Origin: Alphaproteobacteria bacterium
Lineage (GTDB): Bacteria > Pseudomonadota > Alphaproteobacteria > UBA2136 > UBA6156
NCBI GenBank assembly: GCA_020249005.1
Contig: JADCGN010000105.1
Location: forward strand, 1 to 10,794
DNA: 10,794 bases
Reading direction: 5' to 3'
Position 1 is the stretch's first letter. Each line of letters starts with the position of its first letter. The notes below the pieces were generated by a model that had not been told where the DNA came from, ran no database searches, and worked only from the letters and a program-made list of their open reading frames with translations. Of the stretch, positions 4,749 through 10,794 are shown piece by piece. The translations under genes were made by a program, and so were the position numbers.

Positions 4749-6517
4749 CACGCCGCCCCCTGTAGCCGCCATAATTTGGCATAGAGCCCCTTCTTGGCCA
4801 GCAGCTGGCGGTGGGTGCCCTGCTCCACAATCTGCCCTGCCTCCAGCACCACAATTTCATCGGCATGCACAATGGTAGAAAGCCGGTGCGCCACAATCAG
4901 CGTGGTACGGCCCGCTTCGGCGCGCTCCAGCGCGGCCTGCACCGCCTTTTCGCTGGCAGTATCCAGGCTGGCGGTGGCCTCATCCAACAGCAGCACCGGG
5001 GCATCTTTCAGCAACGCGCGGGCCAAGGCCAGGCGCTGCTTTTGGCCACCCGAAAGCTTGAGGCCGTTTTCCCCCAACATCGTGGCATAACCCTCGGGCA
5101 GCTGCGCGATGAACGCGTGCGCCGCCGCCGCCTTGGCCGCCGCCACAATGCGGTGCGCGGCCGCTTTGGGTTCGGCGTAGGCAATATTGCCGGCAATCGT
5201 GTCATCAAAGATCGCCACGTCTTGGCTGACCAAGCCGATGTGTTGGCGCAGGCTTTTCAGCGTGAGGCTCCGGACGTCTTTGCCGGCAATCTTTACCACG
5301 CCCTGGCTGGCCTCATAAAAGCGCGGCAGCAAGTTCAGCACACTGCTCTTGCCCGCGCCGCTAGGGCCCACCAACGCCACGGTTTTGCCGGCCGGAATGT
5401 GCAGGGTAAAATTGCGTAAGGCGATGGTACCGTCGGGGTAGGTCAGCGTCACGTTTTCAAAGCCCACGCTGGCACTTTTCACCGCCAACGGTTGGGCGCC
5501 AGGGGTATCCTGCAGCGTGGGCACGGCGTCGGTCAGTTCAAACGCGCGCTGCGCCGCGGCCAAGCCTTCTTGCAGGTTGTTGTTCAGGCTGGCCAAGCCT
5601 TTTAACGGGCGGCTCAGCATCACCAGGCTGGCCATAAAGCTGGCAAAGGCGCCGGGGCTCAGTTCGCCGTCGGCAATCTGCCGCCCGGCATAGAGCATAA
5701 TCAGCGCAATCGCCACGGTGCCGATCACCTCCACCACCGGCGAGGATAGCGCCCGCACCCGCACGGCCTTGAGCGTGCTGACCAGCACCTCCATCACCTG
5801 CGCATGCATCCGGCGGCCTTCAAAATTTTCCTGCGCATAGCTTTGCACCTGGCGCACGTGCATCAGGGTTTGGTTCAGGTGGTGCGCCATTTTGGCGGTG
5901 CTTTCCTGGTTCACCCGGCTGTATTTGCGGCTCAGGCGGCCAAAGCGGCGAATCGGGATAATGGTCAGCGGCACGATCACCAACGTGAGCAACGTCAGCC
6001 CCACATCTTGGTAGAGCATGTTGATGAACAGCCCCACCACCGTGCCCGCATCGCGCAGCCCGCTGTTGAAGATCTGCGTTACGGCGTACTTCAGCCGCTG
6101 CAAGTCGCTCACGAAGCGGCTGGTCAGCGTGCCCGTGGGGTTATCGGCAAACCACCCCAGGTTTTGCCGCAGCGTAGCGGCATACATTTGCTCTTGCAGC
6201 GTGGCCACCACGCGTTGACCGACACTTTCCATAAAATAGAGCTGGTAGTAGTTGGCCACCCCGCGGATCAGCGTCAGCATCACCACCGCGCCGATCACGG
6301 TGTTGATCACCCCCACCCGGCCGGCGATCAGGCCGTTGTCGAACAGCGGCTGAATTAGGTGCGCCTGCAGGCCCAAGGCGGCGGCCACAATCAGCATCGC
6401 CCCGCACGCCCACAATAAGGGGGCGCGGTGCGCCCACAGGTAGTGCTTGCCAATCCGTTGCAGCAGGGGCCAGCTGGGGGCCGTGGTGGGGTTTTGCAAT
6501 TTCTTCCGGGCCGACAT
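4748..6517 (-). CDS. msbA: MsbA-type lipid A/lipid exporter, ABC transporter (fused membrane and ATPase domains)
   Basis: This is an inner-membrane homodimeric ABC exporter half-transporter that most resembles MsbA, which flips lipid A-core across the membrane. The 589-residue product has six likely transmembrane helices in residues 30-320. The ATPase domain follows, with Walker A GPSGAGKSS (384-392), Q-loop Gln432, signature LSGGQ (488-492), Walker B LLLDEA (509-514) and switch His544. I set the start at the ATG at 6517; the frame stays open upstream to 6679, but that stretch overlaps divergent fliQ and lacks family similarity. No good ribosome binding site precedes the ATG, and an in-frame TTG at 6556 is an alternative. 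It is coupled to trmB. The substrate cannot be fixed from sequence; other lipid or drug exporters share this layout. Confidence 0.92.
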   Translation of the reverse strand: MSARKKLQNPTTAPSWPLLQRIGKHYLWAHRAPLLWACGAMLIVAAALGLQAHLIQPLFDNGLIAGRVGVINTVIGAVVMLTLIRGVANYYQLYFMESVGQRVVATLQEQMYAATLRQNLGWFADNPTGTLTSRFVSDLQRLKYAVTQIFNSGLRDAGTVVGLFINMLYQDVGLTLLTLVIVPLTIIPIRRFGRLSRKYSRVNQESTAKMAHHLNQTLMHVRQVQSYAQENFEGRRMHAQVMEVLVSTLKAVRVRALSSPVVEVIGTVAIALIMLYAGRQIADGELSPGAFASFMASLVMLSRPLKGLASLNNNLQEGLAAAQRAFELTDAVPTLQDTPGAQPLAVKSASVGFENVTLTYPDGTIALRNFTLHIPAGKTVALVGPSGAGKSSVLNLLPRFYEASQGVVKIAGKDVRSLTLKSLRQHIGLVSQDVAIFDDTIAGNIAYAEPKAAAHRIVAAAKAAAAHAFIAQLPEGYATMLGENGLKLSGGQKQRLALARALLKDAPVLLLDEATASLDTASEKAVQAALERAEAGRTTLIVAHRLSTIVHADEIVVLEAGQIVEQGTHRQLLAKKGLYAKLWRLQGAA

Positions 6518-6549
6518 TGTGGCGCGAACTGTGCCCAAAGAACAGGCAT

Positions 6550-6579
6550 TTGGCAACCCTCTCTGTGACGAAGTGTTAA
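6550..6579 (+). promoter_or_regulatory. Weak candidate promoter of fliQR
   Basis: TTGGCA (6550-6555, 5 of 6 to -35) is followed after 18 bases by TGTTAA (6574-6579, only 3 of 6 to -10). The -10 ends eight bases before the fliQ ATG, so a transcript from it would be leaderless or nearly so. No sigma-54 -24/-12 pair with correct spacing is visible in this 70-base divergent gap. No clear msbA promoter is visible either. Confidence 0.25.
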
Positions 6580-6587
6580 AACAGGGC

Positions 6588-6887
6588 ATGACTCCTGACG
6601 CCGTCGCCGCCATTGCGCGGGAAACCATTCTGGTGCTGCTGTACGTTAGCGCGCCGATTATGGTGTTGGCGCTGCTCATCGGCTTGCTGATTGGCTTGGT
6701 GCAGGCCCTTACCTCGATTCAGGAAAGCACGCTTACCTTCGTACCGAAAATCATCCTGGTCTTTGCCTCGATGATTGTGTTGCTGCCCTTCATGGCCCGC
6801 CAGTTGGATGAACTGGCCACCGACCTGTTCGCGCAAATGGTGCGGCCGGAAGGCACCATCACCGCCGTACCCACCCGCACGCCGTAG
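6588..6887 (+). CDS. fliQ: Flagellar export-gate protein FliQ
   Basis: FliQ is a small membrane subunit of the FliPQR export gate of the flagellar type III apparatus. The 99-residue product has the two expected transmembrane helices (about 14-38 and 53-75) and the family core QALTSIQESTLTFVPKI (39-55). It is about ten residues longer than the usual 89 because of a polar C-terminal tail (RPEGTITAVPTRTP). The ATG at 6588 matches the family start (MTP...); the reading frame is open upstream to 6447 but that lies inside msbA. Only AGGG one base from the ATG could act as a ribosome binding site, which is too close. fliR begins nine bases after the stop. Confidence 0.95.
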   Translation: MTPDAVAAIARETILVLLYVSAPIMVLALLIGLLIGLVQALTSIQESTLTFVPKIILVFASMIVLLPFMARQLDELATDLFAQMVRPEGTITAVPTRTP

Positions 6888-6896
6888 GGTCGCTGT

Positions 6897-7652
6897 ATGG
6901 AACTGGCCGCCACGCTGGTTTTTCCCTTCTTTTTGGTCTTTTGCCGCCTGGGCGCCGCGTTGCTGGTGTTTCCGGCCCTTTCCGATGATGCGGTGCCCGC
7001 GCGCCTGCGCCTCTTGGCGGCGGTGGCGGCGGCGGCGGTGATGGTTCCGCTACTGACCCCGACATTGCCCACCCTGCCCGGCACCACGGGGGAACTGGCG
7101 CTGTTGGTGTTTGCCGAGCTGGTGATGGGCCTGCTGTTGGGCTTGGGGGCCCGGTTGTTCTTGGCGGCCTTAAGCTTGGCGGGGGAACTGATTGCCTTTG
7201 CCGCCGGCTTACAGGCCGCCACCCTGTTCGACCCCGGCAGCAACGCCAACAGCGGGGCCCCCACGGTGTTTTTAACGTTGACCGGCGGCATGTTGATCTT
7301 GGCCCTGAACCTGCACCACGACTTGATCCGCGCGGTGGCCGCCAGCTATGCCAGCTTTCCGGCCGGGCAACTCCCCCCGGTGGCCGATGTCACCGCCGCC
7401 GTGGTCCAGATCTTTGCCGAATTCAGCGCGCTGGGCCTGCAGCTGGCCGCCCCGGTGGTGGTGGCGGGGTTGCTCACCACCGCGTTGTTTGGTTTGTTGA
7501 ACCGGCTCATCCCGCAGTTGCAGGTGTTTTTTGTTTCGGTGCCGCTCACGGTGATTCTGGCGCTGATTATGCTCGCGGCCGCCTTGCCGTTGATGCTGCA
7601 GGTGTGGGGTGGGGTGGTCAGCGAACGCTTCAGCGTGTTGCAAACCCAGTAG
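6897..7652 (+). CDS. fliR: Flagellar export-gate protein FliR
   Basis: FliR is a polytopic membrane subunit of the flagellar FliPQR export gate. The 251-residue length is normal. It is strongly hydrophobic, with likely helices at about 5-27, 38-54, 66-92, 125-140, 178-200 and 210-235. Family-like blocks include ATLFDPGSNANSG (108-120) and LLNRLIPQLQVFFVSVP (200-216). It follows fliQ by nine bases with AGGG upstream, so the two are co-transcribed. flhB, often next or fused, does not follow. Confidence 0.95.
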   Translation: MELAATLVFPFFLVFCRLGAALLVFPALSDDAVPARLRLLAAVAAAAVMVPLLTPTLPTLPGTTGELALLVFAELVMGLLLGLGARLFLAALSLAGELIAFAAGLQAATLFDPGSNANSGAPTVFLTLTGGMLILALNLHHDLIRAVAASYASFPAGQLPPVADVTAAVVQIFAEFSALGLQLAAPVVVAGLLTTALFGLLNRLIPQLQVFFVSVPLTVILALIMLAAALPLMLQVWGGVVSERFSVLQTQ

Positions 7653-7666
7653 GCCCGTAAGCTTGG

Positions 7667-7684
7667 AGCCCAGCACCGTGGGCT
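7667..7684 (+). terminator. Weak stem-loop after fliR
   Basis: AGCCCA (7667-7672) pairs with TGGGCT (7679-7684) around a six-base loop; an alternative CCCAGC/GCTGGG pairing overlaps it. No T-run follows, so it is at best a weak terminator or RNA end-stabilising hairpin between fliR and the next promoter. Confidence 0.25.
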
Positions 7685-7695
7685 GGGTTGCATCG

Positions 7696-7712
7696 CTGGC
7701 ATAAATCCTGCA
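7696..7712 (+). promoter_or_regulatory. Sigma-54 (-24/-12) promoter of the FliX-like gene
   Basis: CTGGCATAAATCCTGCA has the GG (7698-7699) and GC (7710-7711) at exactly the 12-base sigma-54 spacing, with TGGCA and TGCA intact. Counting twelve bases on from the -12 C puts transcription at 7723, the A of the ATG, so the mRNA would be leaderless. Sigma-54 control is typical of mid and late flagellar genes in alphaproteobacteria. Confidence 0.75.
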
Positions 7713-7722
7713 CACTGGCGGT

Positions 7723-8148
7723 ATGGTTTACCAAGTGAATGGCCCCAAAGGCCCTGCCGCAGCTGACAAAGCCAAGGCCAAGGCCCGCACCGGCGCTGCC
7801 GGGGGGCCGAGCTTTGCCGAGGCCCTGGCCGATGCCCAGCAGGCGGGGCAAACGGCTGCAGCCCCCCCCGCTACCCCGTTGGCGGGTGGCCTGGCGGTGC
7901 CGGGCTTTTTGCCGTTGGAAGAAGACCTGCCCCAAAATACCCAAGGCCAAACCGCGCAGCTGTTGAATCAACTGCGCGAACTGGCCGATGCCGCCTTGGG
8001 TGGCAATGCCAAACCGAACCTCCAGCAGCTGCAGCAATTGGCCAACGCCACCGCCACCGATGAGGCCAACCTGACACCCGCACAGAAGGCTGCGGTGGCC
8101 GAAGCCCGCACCCGCGCTGCGGTGGAAGCCGCCAAGCAAGAAGCCTAA
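7723..8148 (+). CDS. FliX-like flagellar assembly regulator (tentative)
   Basis: The 141-residue product has the layout of FliX, the alphaproteobacterial regulator that links basal-body assembly to the sigma-54 activator FlbD. The N-terminus (VNGPKG) is short and glycine-rich, followed by a basic, Ala-rich linker and SFAEAL (29-34). A Pro/Ala stretch and PLEEDLPQ (64-71) come next. A helical C-terminal half carries LLNQLRELADAALGG (79-93) and ends in AEARTRAAVEAAKQEA, comparable to the ELRA.VELAKL ending of FliX. I judge this by eye, so the name is tentative; a generic low-complexity flagellar protein is the alternative. There is no ribosome binding site, matching the predicted leaderless start. 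It converges on flhG with 13 bases between them. Confidence 0.7.
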   Translation: MVYQVNGPKGPAAADKAKAKARTGAAGGPSFAEALADAQQAGQTAAAPPATPLAGGLAVPGFLPLEEDLPQNTQGQTAQLLNQLRELADAALGGNAKPNLQQLQQLANATATDEANLTPAQKAAVAEARTRAAVEAAKQEA

Positions 8149-8161
8149 ACCGCCTGCAGTA

Positions 8162-8902
8162 CTAAAGCGTTTTGGCCAGTGTGGCCAAGGCTGCCACGGC
8201 TGTGCTGCGCGGAAAGGCCTTGAACGCCAACTCATGGTTCCGCACCGCCTGGGCAAAGAATTTGCAGCTGGGGATTTTCCCCACCAACGGCAACGGCGGC
8301 AATTGCAAAAAGCCTGTGGCGGCCGCATTGAGGCGCGTGTGTACCTGGGCCGCTTCCCGCGCGGTGGCTTGGTTCACCACCAACCGGGCATTCGCCACGC
8401 CGTGCTGCAGCCACAGCAACTTCACCAGGGCATAGGCATCGGTCAGGCTGCTTGGGTCAGGTGTGGTGATTAGCAAGGTGGCCGCACTTTGGGCTGCCAT
8501 CAGCAGGGTGGGCGGGGCAATGCCGGCGGCGGCATCCAGCAAGATCAGGTCATAATCTGCCCCTAAGGCCCGCAGGTCGTTCAGCCAGGTGGTGAGCGTG
8601 GGCAGCGGCAAGCTCGCCAACCCCGGGTGGCCGCTGCGCCCGGCAATCAGCGCAAAGCCATAGGGCGTGGGCGTGATGATGTCGGCCAGCGTCCGTTGGC
8701 CCTGCAGCGCGTCGGCCAGATCGTAGGCAGGTTTTAGGTTCAGCTGCACATCGGCGTTGGCCAGGCCGGTGTCGCCATCCACCACCAACACCCGCCGCCC
8801 TTGCTTGGCCAGCACAGCCGCCAGGTTTAACGTTAGGCTGGTTTTGCCCACCCCGCCCTTGCCGCTGGCCACCGTGTAAAGCTTGGGGTCGCCCCGGTTC
8901 AT
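8162..8902 (-). CDS. flhG: MinD/ParA-type flagellar number regulator FlhG
   Basis: FlhG is a deviant-Walker ATPase that limits flagellar number and works with FlhF. The 246-residue product has the deviant Walker A SGKGGVGKT (13-21, Lys15), the switch motif DGDTGLANADV (42-52), Walker B LILLD (119-123), and the TPDPSSLTDAYALVKLL block (147-163) typical of this family. The end (AALATLAKTL) may form the short membrane-targeting helix. I chose the ATG at 8902, whose A is also the last base of the flhF TAA (TAATG overlap); a GTG at 8917 would add five residues. The protein starts almost directly at the Walker A strand, without the N-terminal DQAxxLR activating helix known in other FlhGs. Confidence 0.92.
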   Translation of the reverse strand: MNRGDPKLYTVASGKGGVGKTSLTLNLAAVLAKQGRRVLVVDGDTGLANADVQLNLKPAYDLADALQGQRTLADIITPTPYGFALIAGRSGHPGLASLPLPTLTTWLNDLRALGADYDLILLDAAAGIAPPTLLMAAQSAATLLITTPDPSSLTDAYALVKLLWLQHGVANARLVVNQATAREAAQVHTRLNAAATGFLQLPPLPLVGKIPSCKFFAQAVRNHELAFKAFPRSTAVAALATLAKTL

Positions 8903-9915
8903 TACGCAAATTCCCACGGCTGTTTGGGCAACTCCAGCAACGCGTCCGCCAACCAGGCGGCAGTCAGCGCCAAGGGCGGCGTGGCCATATCGGCGGCGTG
9001 GGTGGCGAGCCCCAACGGCAAGCCGCTACCGGCCGCGGTGGCCACGATGGCGCCATAGCGGGTGGTGCAATCCAATTTGGTGAAGATCAGGCTTTGCGGG
9101 CTGAGCGCATGGCAGGCCACCGGCAGCATCGCCAGATCGGCCGGATTGAGGTTGGCGGGAATCACCAAATGCACCCGCACCGGCAGACCCAACCCCACCA
9201 AGCGCTGCTGCAGGCCACTCACTGCCTTGGGGGCAAACGGATTCAACCCGGCGGTATCCAGCAGCAGCCCTTCCTGCGCCGCCCCACCCTGCAACCGCGC
9301 GGCGGCGGCGCGCAGATCATCTTGGTCGGCAATCAGCGCCGCATGGGTGCCGAAAATTTCCGCGGCAATGGCCAGCGGTTCAAAGCCGCCCACCTTTTGG
9401 TCATCCAGGCTGAGCAAGCCCACCCGTTGCCCGCGTTGCTTGGCCTGCCAGGCCAGCTTCGCCACCAAGGTGGTCTTCCCTGCGCCGTGGGGCCCCACAA
9501 ACACGTGCGCCGCGCCGCTGGGCAGGGCTTCGGCAGGCGCCAAAAAGCGCAGCTGCTTGCCCAGCAGCATCGCCAAGGCTTCGCCGGCGGTAAAACCCGC
9601 AGCCTGCAGGCCCGGCAGGGCGGTGTGCCAGGTTTCGATCAGGTTGGTGGGCACGCCATGGGCCGCTAAGGTGCTGCCCAGCAAGGAGGGCAACGCGGGC
9701 CCGGGGGCCGCCGCCGGAGGCGGGGCCACGCTGGGCGCGGGGGCAGGCCTAACGGCAGAGGCAGGCTCATTCACCGCCGCGGTAATTTCCAGCGTTTCCT
9801 TGCCGTTACGCTGCACTTTGCGGGTTTCCAAAATCAACGCCTCCGGGCCAAGCTGTTCACGAATCAGCTTCAAGGCATCGGTCATTTTTTCGGCGGTGAG
9901 GGTTTTAATCCGCAT
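8902..9915 (-). CDS. flhF: SRP-type GTPase FlhF, flagellar placement factor
   Basis: FlhF marks the site of flagellar assembly, usually a cell pole. From the ATG at 9915 the protein has 337 residues: B domain starting MRIKTLTAEKM with REQLGPEALILETRKV (19-34), a Pro/Ala-rich linker (about 50-76), then the NG domain with P-loop GPHGAGKTT (141-149), DTAG (220-223) and TKLD (279-282). A GTG at 9924 would add three residues; MRIK is the usual family start. The DTxR motif reads DDQK (171-174) and DTAGR reads DTAGL (220-224), so both Arg positions are changed. It is coupled to flhG and divergent from flagellin. No clear flhF promoter is visible in 9925-9990. Confidence 0.93.
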   Translation of the reverse strand: MRIKTLTAEKMTDALKLIREQLGPEALILETRKVQRNGKETLEITAAVNEPASAVRPAPAPSVAPPPAAAPGPALPSLLGSTLAAHGVPTNLIETWHTALPGLQAAGFTAGEALAMLLGKQLRFLAPAEALPSGAAHVFVGPHGAGKTTLVAKLAWQAKQRGQRVGLLSLDDQKVGGFEPLAIAAEIFGTHAALIADQDDLRAAAARLQGGAAQEGLLLDTAGLNPFAPKAVSGLQQRLVGLGLPVRVHLVIPANLNPADLAMLPVACHALSPQSLIFTKLDCTTRYGAIVATAAGSGLPLGLATHAADMATPPLALTAAWLADALLELPKQPWEFA

Positions 9916-9990
9916 AGTGGCCACCGTACTGGAAAACGACCGCTAACAAAAGGCCCACGGCACCAACCGGTCCCTGCCCGTTGGCACCGC

Positions 9991-10007
9991 TTGGCATGCA
10001 CTTTGCA
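9991..10007 (+). promoter_or_regulatory. Sigma-54 (-24/-12) promoter of the flagellin gene
   Basis: TTGGCATGCACTTTGCA is an essentially perfect match to the sigma-54 consensus (TTGGCAYG-N4-TTGCA). The start would be near 10018, leaving a 17-base leader with weak AAGAAAG as ribosome binding site. A second TTGGCA lies exactly ten bases upstream (9981-9986) but has no matching -12 element. No activator site is recognised with confidence between 9925 and 9980. Confidence 0.9.
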
Positions 10008-10034
10008 TAGAAACCGCTGAAGAAAGCCCTGCCG

Positions 10035-10794
10035 ATGCCCGTCTCGATTGTTGCCAACAGCGCCGCGCAAGCCGCCCAGAACGCCATCCGTACCCACAAC
10101 GCCAACCTGATCACAGGGGCCAATCGCCTGAGCAGCGGGCTGCGGGTAAGCAGCGCGGGCGATGACGCCGCCGCCTTAGCGGTGGGGACCAGCCTGAAAA
10201 TCATCAACCGCGCCCTAACCACCGCTTCGCTCAATGCCACGGCGGGGGTGAGTGCATTGCAAATTGCCGATGGCGCCCTGGGTGAAATCAGTAATTTACT
10301 CATCCGCATGCAAACGCTGGCCACCCAAGCTTCCAGCGGGCAGCTGGATAACCCTACGCGCCAATTGCTTGACGGCGAATTTCAGCAGCTGCGCACCGAA
10401 GTGAACCGGATCGGCCAAATCACCGAGTTTAACGGAGTGAAATTGCTGGCCGGTACGCGCGCCTTCACCAACACCACGGCCAGCAATTTGGCCGGTATCG
10501 GCATCAGCGAGGTGCGGCTCGACCCCACCCTCACCACCACCGACCGCACCTTACGCGTCAGCTACGACGCCACCACCGAAAGCCTAACGGTGACGCGGCT
10601 GGATGCCGGTGCCCCGCAAAGCCAAACCATCGACATCACCGCGCTGCTGGACGGCGTGGCCGGGATTGGCCAGAACATCGGCAGCGGAGCGGCGTTGGAT
10701 GTGGGCTTCAGCAGCTTGGGGGTCACCTTAACGTTGGACAGCAACTTTGTGCGCGGTACGTCGTTTGGCGCCGCCAGCGTGCTGAATGACGGCC
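10035..10794 (+). CDS. Flagellin, N-terminal part (cut by window edge)
   Basis: This is the filament protein of the flagellum. The 253 residues seen are continuous and open to the right edge. The N-terminal D0/D1 helices are plain: NRLSSGLRVSSAGDDAAALA (30-49), SALQIADGALGEI (73-85) and NRIGQITEFNGVKLLAG (124-140) match the conserved flagellin pattern. From about 150 a Thr/Asp/Ser-rich beta region begins, as in the variable surface domain; the C-terminal D0/D1 part is missing. In the D1 helix the residue aligned by eye with Salmonella FliC Arg90 is Gln93. It is divergent from flhF and driven by the sigma-54 promoter at 9991. Confidence 0.96.
   Translation, partial: MPVSIVANSAAQAAQNAIRTHNANLITGANRLSSGLRVSSAGDDAAALAVGTSLKIINRALTTASLNATAGVSALQIADGALGEISNLLIRMQTLATQASSGQLDNPTRQLLDGEFQQLRTEVNRIGQITEFNGVKLLAGTRAFTNTTASNLAGIGISEVRLDPTLTTTDRTLRVSYDATTESLTVTRLDAGAPQSQTIDITALLDGVAGIGQNIGSGAALDVGFSSLGVTLTLDSNFVRGTSFGAASVLNDG

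Noticed and set aside
6518..6679. Extended N-terminus of the MsbA-type protein up to 6679
   Set aside because: This stretch lies antisense to the fliQ coding sequence and has no similarity to ABC exporters; the ATG at 6517 gives a normal-length protein.
6719..7291. 190-codon minus-strand frame over fliQ/fliR
   Set aside because: Antisense to two clear membrane-protein genes, Lys/Arg/Ala-rich, with no ribosome binding site or family pattern.
9062..9946. 294-codon plus-strand frame over flhF
   Set aside because: Antisense shadow; flhF has all expected GTPase landmarks, and the composition of this frame (Ser/Ala/Arg/Pro) is typical of such shadows.

Overview
The window reads as GC-rich chromosomal DNA from a motile, probably polarly flagellated alphaproteobacterium. 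The case rests on an alphaproteobacterial-style NusA (GACVGIRG and AIGRRGQN motifs, two C-terminal helical repeats, acidic tail), a protein resembling the alphaproteobacterial flagellar regulator FliX, FlhF and FlhG polar-flagellum factors, and sigma-54 (-24/-12) promoters in front of flagellar genes. I cannot name a genus. No tRNA, rRNA, insertion sequence or CRISPR array is visible.

Left part (1-4750), housekeeping, mostly on the minus strand. It starts with the N-terminal part of nrdR, running off the left edge. A 224-base AT-richer gap carries a DnaA-type nonamer overlapping the probable nrdR promoter. A small unrecognised plus-strand gene (481-852) follows and converges on nusA through a shared stem-loop terminator. 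rimP and nusA form a two-gene unit with its own promoter, a potentially folded leader and its own terminator. The usual infB partner is not next to nusA. A second unrecognised gene (3405-3947), with its own terminator, separates rimP from trmB. trmB is coupled by a one-base stop/start overlap to an MsbA-type ABC exporter gene, so msbA-trmB looks like an operon.

Right part (6518-10794), flagellar. Divergent from msbA are fliQ and fliR, two membrane components of the flagellar export gate. A FliX-like gene with its own sigma-54 promoter follows. Convergent with it is the coupled pair flhF-flhG (SRP-type GTPase and MinD-type ATPase), which sets flagellar position and number in other bacteria. 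Divergent from flhF is a flagellin gene, cut by the right edge, with a near-consensus sigma-54 promoter.

No obviously new multi-gene system is present. The best leads are: (1) FlhF has lost the Arg residues of two SRP-GTPase signature motifs while FlhG lacks the N-terminal FlhF-activating helix, a possible paired loss of GTPase stimulation; (2) at least two promoters (nrdR, the FliX-like gene), and perhaps fliQ, are spaced so that transcription would begin at or next to the start codon, suggesting leaderless mRNAs; (3) two unrecognised genes flank rimP-nusA, where the conserved cluster is normally continuous; (4) the rimP-nusA leader can fold; (5) trmB has an N-terminal extension carrying a perfect 16-bp GC palindrome.
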